Position numbers and translations under genes: made by a program
Notes under the pieces: generated by a model
The model's database searches: none
Seen by the model: the letters and a program-made list of their open reading frames with translations, nothing else
Told to the model about the DNA's origin: nothing
From: JAVBLF01 sp031553675
GTDB lineage: Bacteria > Bacillota > Clostridia > Christensenellales > CALWSW01
Reading direction: 5' to 3'
Length of the DNA: 50,865 nt
NCBI GenBank assembly: GCA_031553675.1
Contig: JAVBLF010000070.1
Location: 1 to 50,865 of the forward strand
Shown here: positions 50,518 through 50,865 of the stretch, one piece after another
How the letters are laid out: every line of letters starts with the position of its first letter
How positions within the stretch are numbered: position 1 is the first letter of the stretch

Positions 50518-50865
50518 GCAATCACCTCGGAGTCTATTCTATTCCAAAGCATATAACATATCAATGTTAGCATATGGAAATTGCATGCCAAAAAGACAAA
50601 CTTCGACAAGAAATTTGCTATGGAATTATAACTATAGAAATCGTATAATTGCAATATCTCTTTCGCATTATGCATAATCGGAATATGCGTGATAAAATAT
50701 TATCACGCATTCGAAAGAAATTTGAAATTATGGGAAAAGGAGATTCACAGAGCCAAAAACAATATTGCTGCTACAAGTAACACCAATGAAAGGGCAGGAA
50801 GACAACACCCAACGGTGGTTTTCCTATAGATTTTATTGCGCGCGGCGCGCTTCGGATTTTTGATC
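50518..50865. other. Element interior with a palindromic operator-like site
   Basis: AT-rich gap with no supported gene. A perfect 11-bp-arm palindrome runs 50685-50710 around AATA. A 12-base palindrome ATTATGCATAAT lies at 50667-50678. An ATG at 50685 opens a 31-codon frame (MRDKILSRIRKKFEIMGKGD and on) of uncertain reality. These look like regulatory sites of a mobile element. Confidence 0.5.

Overview
The window looks like chromosome from an anaerobic, spore-forming, moderately high-GC member of the Bacillota (class Clostridia, probably an uncultured lineage). The support is a spore-coat CotF-type gene, a PyrR-controlled pyrimidine operon, butyrate kinase, Gram-positive lipoproteins, a CotH-type surface protein, strong GGAGG ribosome binding sites, and compact hairpin-plus-T terminators after many units. 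Codon-third-position GC is high, so long antisense open frames are common; they are left out.

Layout. (1) 1-16923, all on the minus strand: a type VII (ESX/Ess-like) secretion locus. In transcription order it encodes a zinc-ribbon/TPR membrane protein, a VWA-FHA membrane protein, a Thr/Pro-rich exported protein, a PP2C phosphatase, an EssC-type FHA-FtsK ATPase, a sigma-70-like factor, a TPR/MORN lipoprotein, a small unknown protein, a WXG100 protein, a larger unknown protein, a YukD/EsaB ubiquitin-like protein, two helical small proteins, a second WXG100 protein, an exported RCC1-repeat protein and a Ser/Thr kinase cut by the window edge. (2) 17215-18036: an orphan cobaltochelatase CbiK. (3) 18422-21697, minus: NAD(P)HX repair enzyme, AcpS, BirA and RecX. 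(4) 21889-25728: two spore-coat-type proteins, a small zinc-ribbon protein, a peptidoglycan-binding secreted protein and two lipoproteins. (5) 25772-32124, minus: the operon pyrR-pyrB-pyrC-pyrF-pyrK-pyrD-pyrE behind a PyrR-type attenuator. (6) 32249-33839: an IlvH-like ACT protein overlapping butyrate kinase. (7) 34147-40099: two large convergent surface or secreted proteins. (8) 40481-49111: an apparent amino-acid/organic-acid utilisation island containing a sodium:neurotransmitter-type symporter, a MerR-XRE-cupin regulator, a LeuA-like acyltransferase, an aminotransferase, and a 940-residue fusion of a formyltransferase with an NDP-forming acyl-CoA synthetase. (9) 49249-50865: the left end of an integrated element, with a tyrosine recombinase beside a displaced tRNA 3' end.

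How the genes work together. The secretion locus combines export machinery (EssC, YukD, WXG100) with a complete phospho-Ser/Thr circuit (kinase, PP2C, FHA readers) and its own sigma factor; recognisable EssA, EssB and EsaA are not seen. In the 40-49 kb island three transcription units share an 11-bp sequence, AAC(A/G)TTG(A/T)CA followed by A or G, at or overlapping their promoters, which ties the transporter, the regulator and the catabolic operon into one likely regulon. The best candidates for undescribed biology are the secretion locus, the formyltransferase/acyl-CoA synthetase fusion operon with its shared operator, and the tandem 128-bp element upstream of the symporter.
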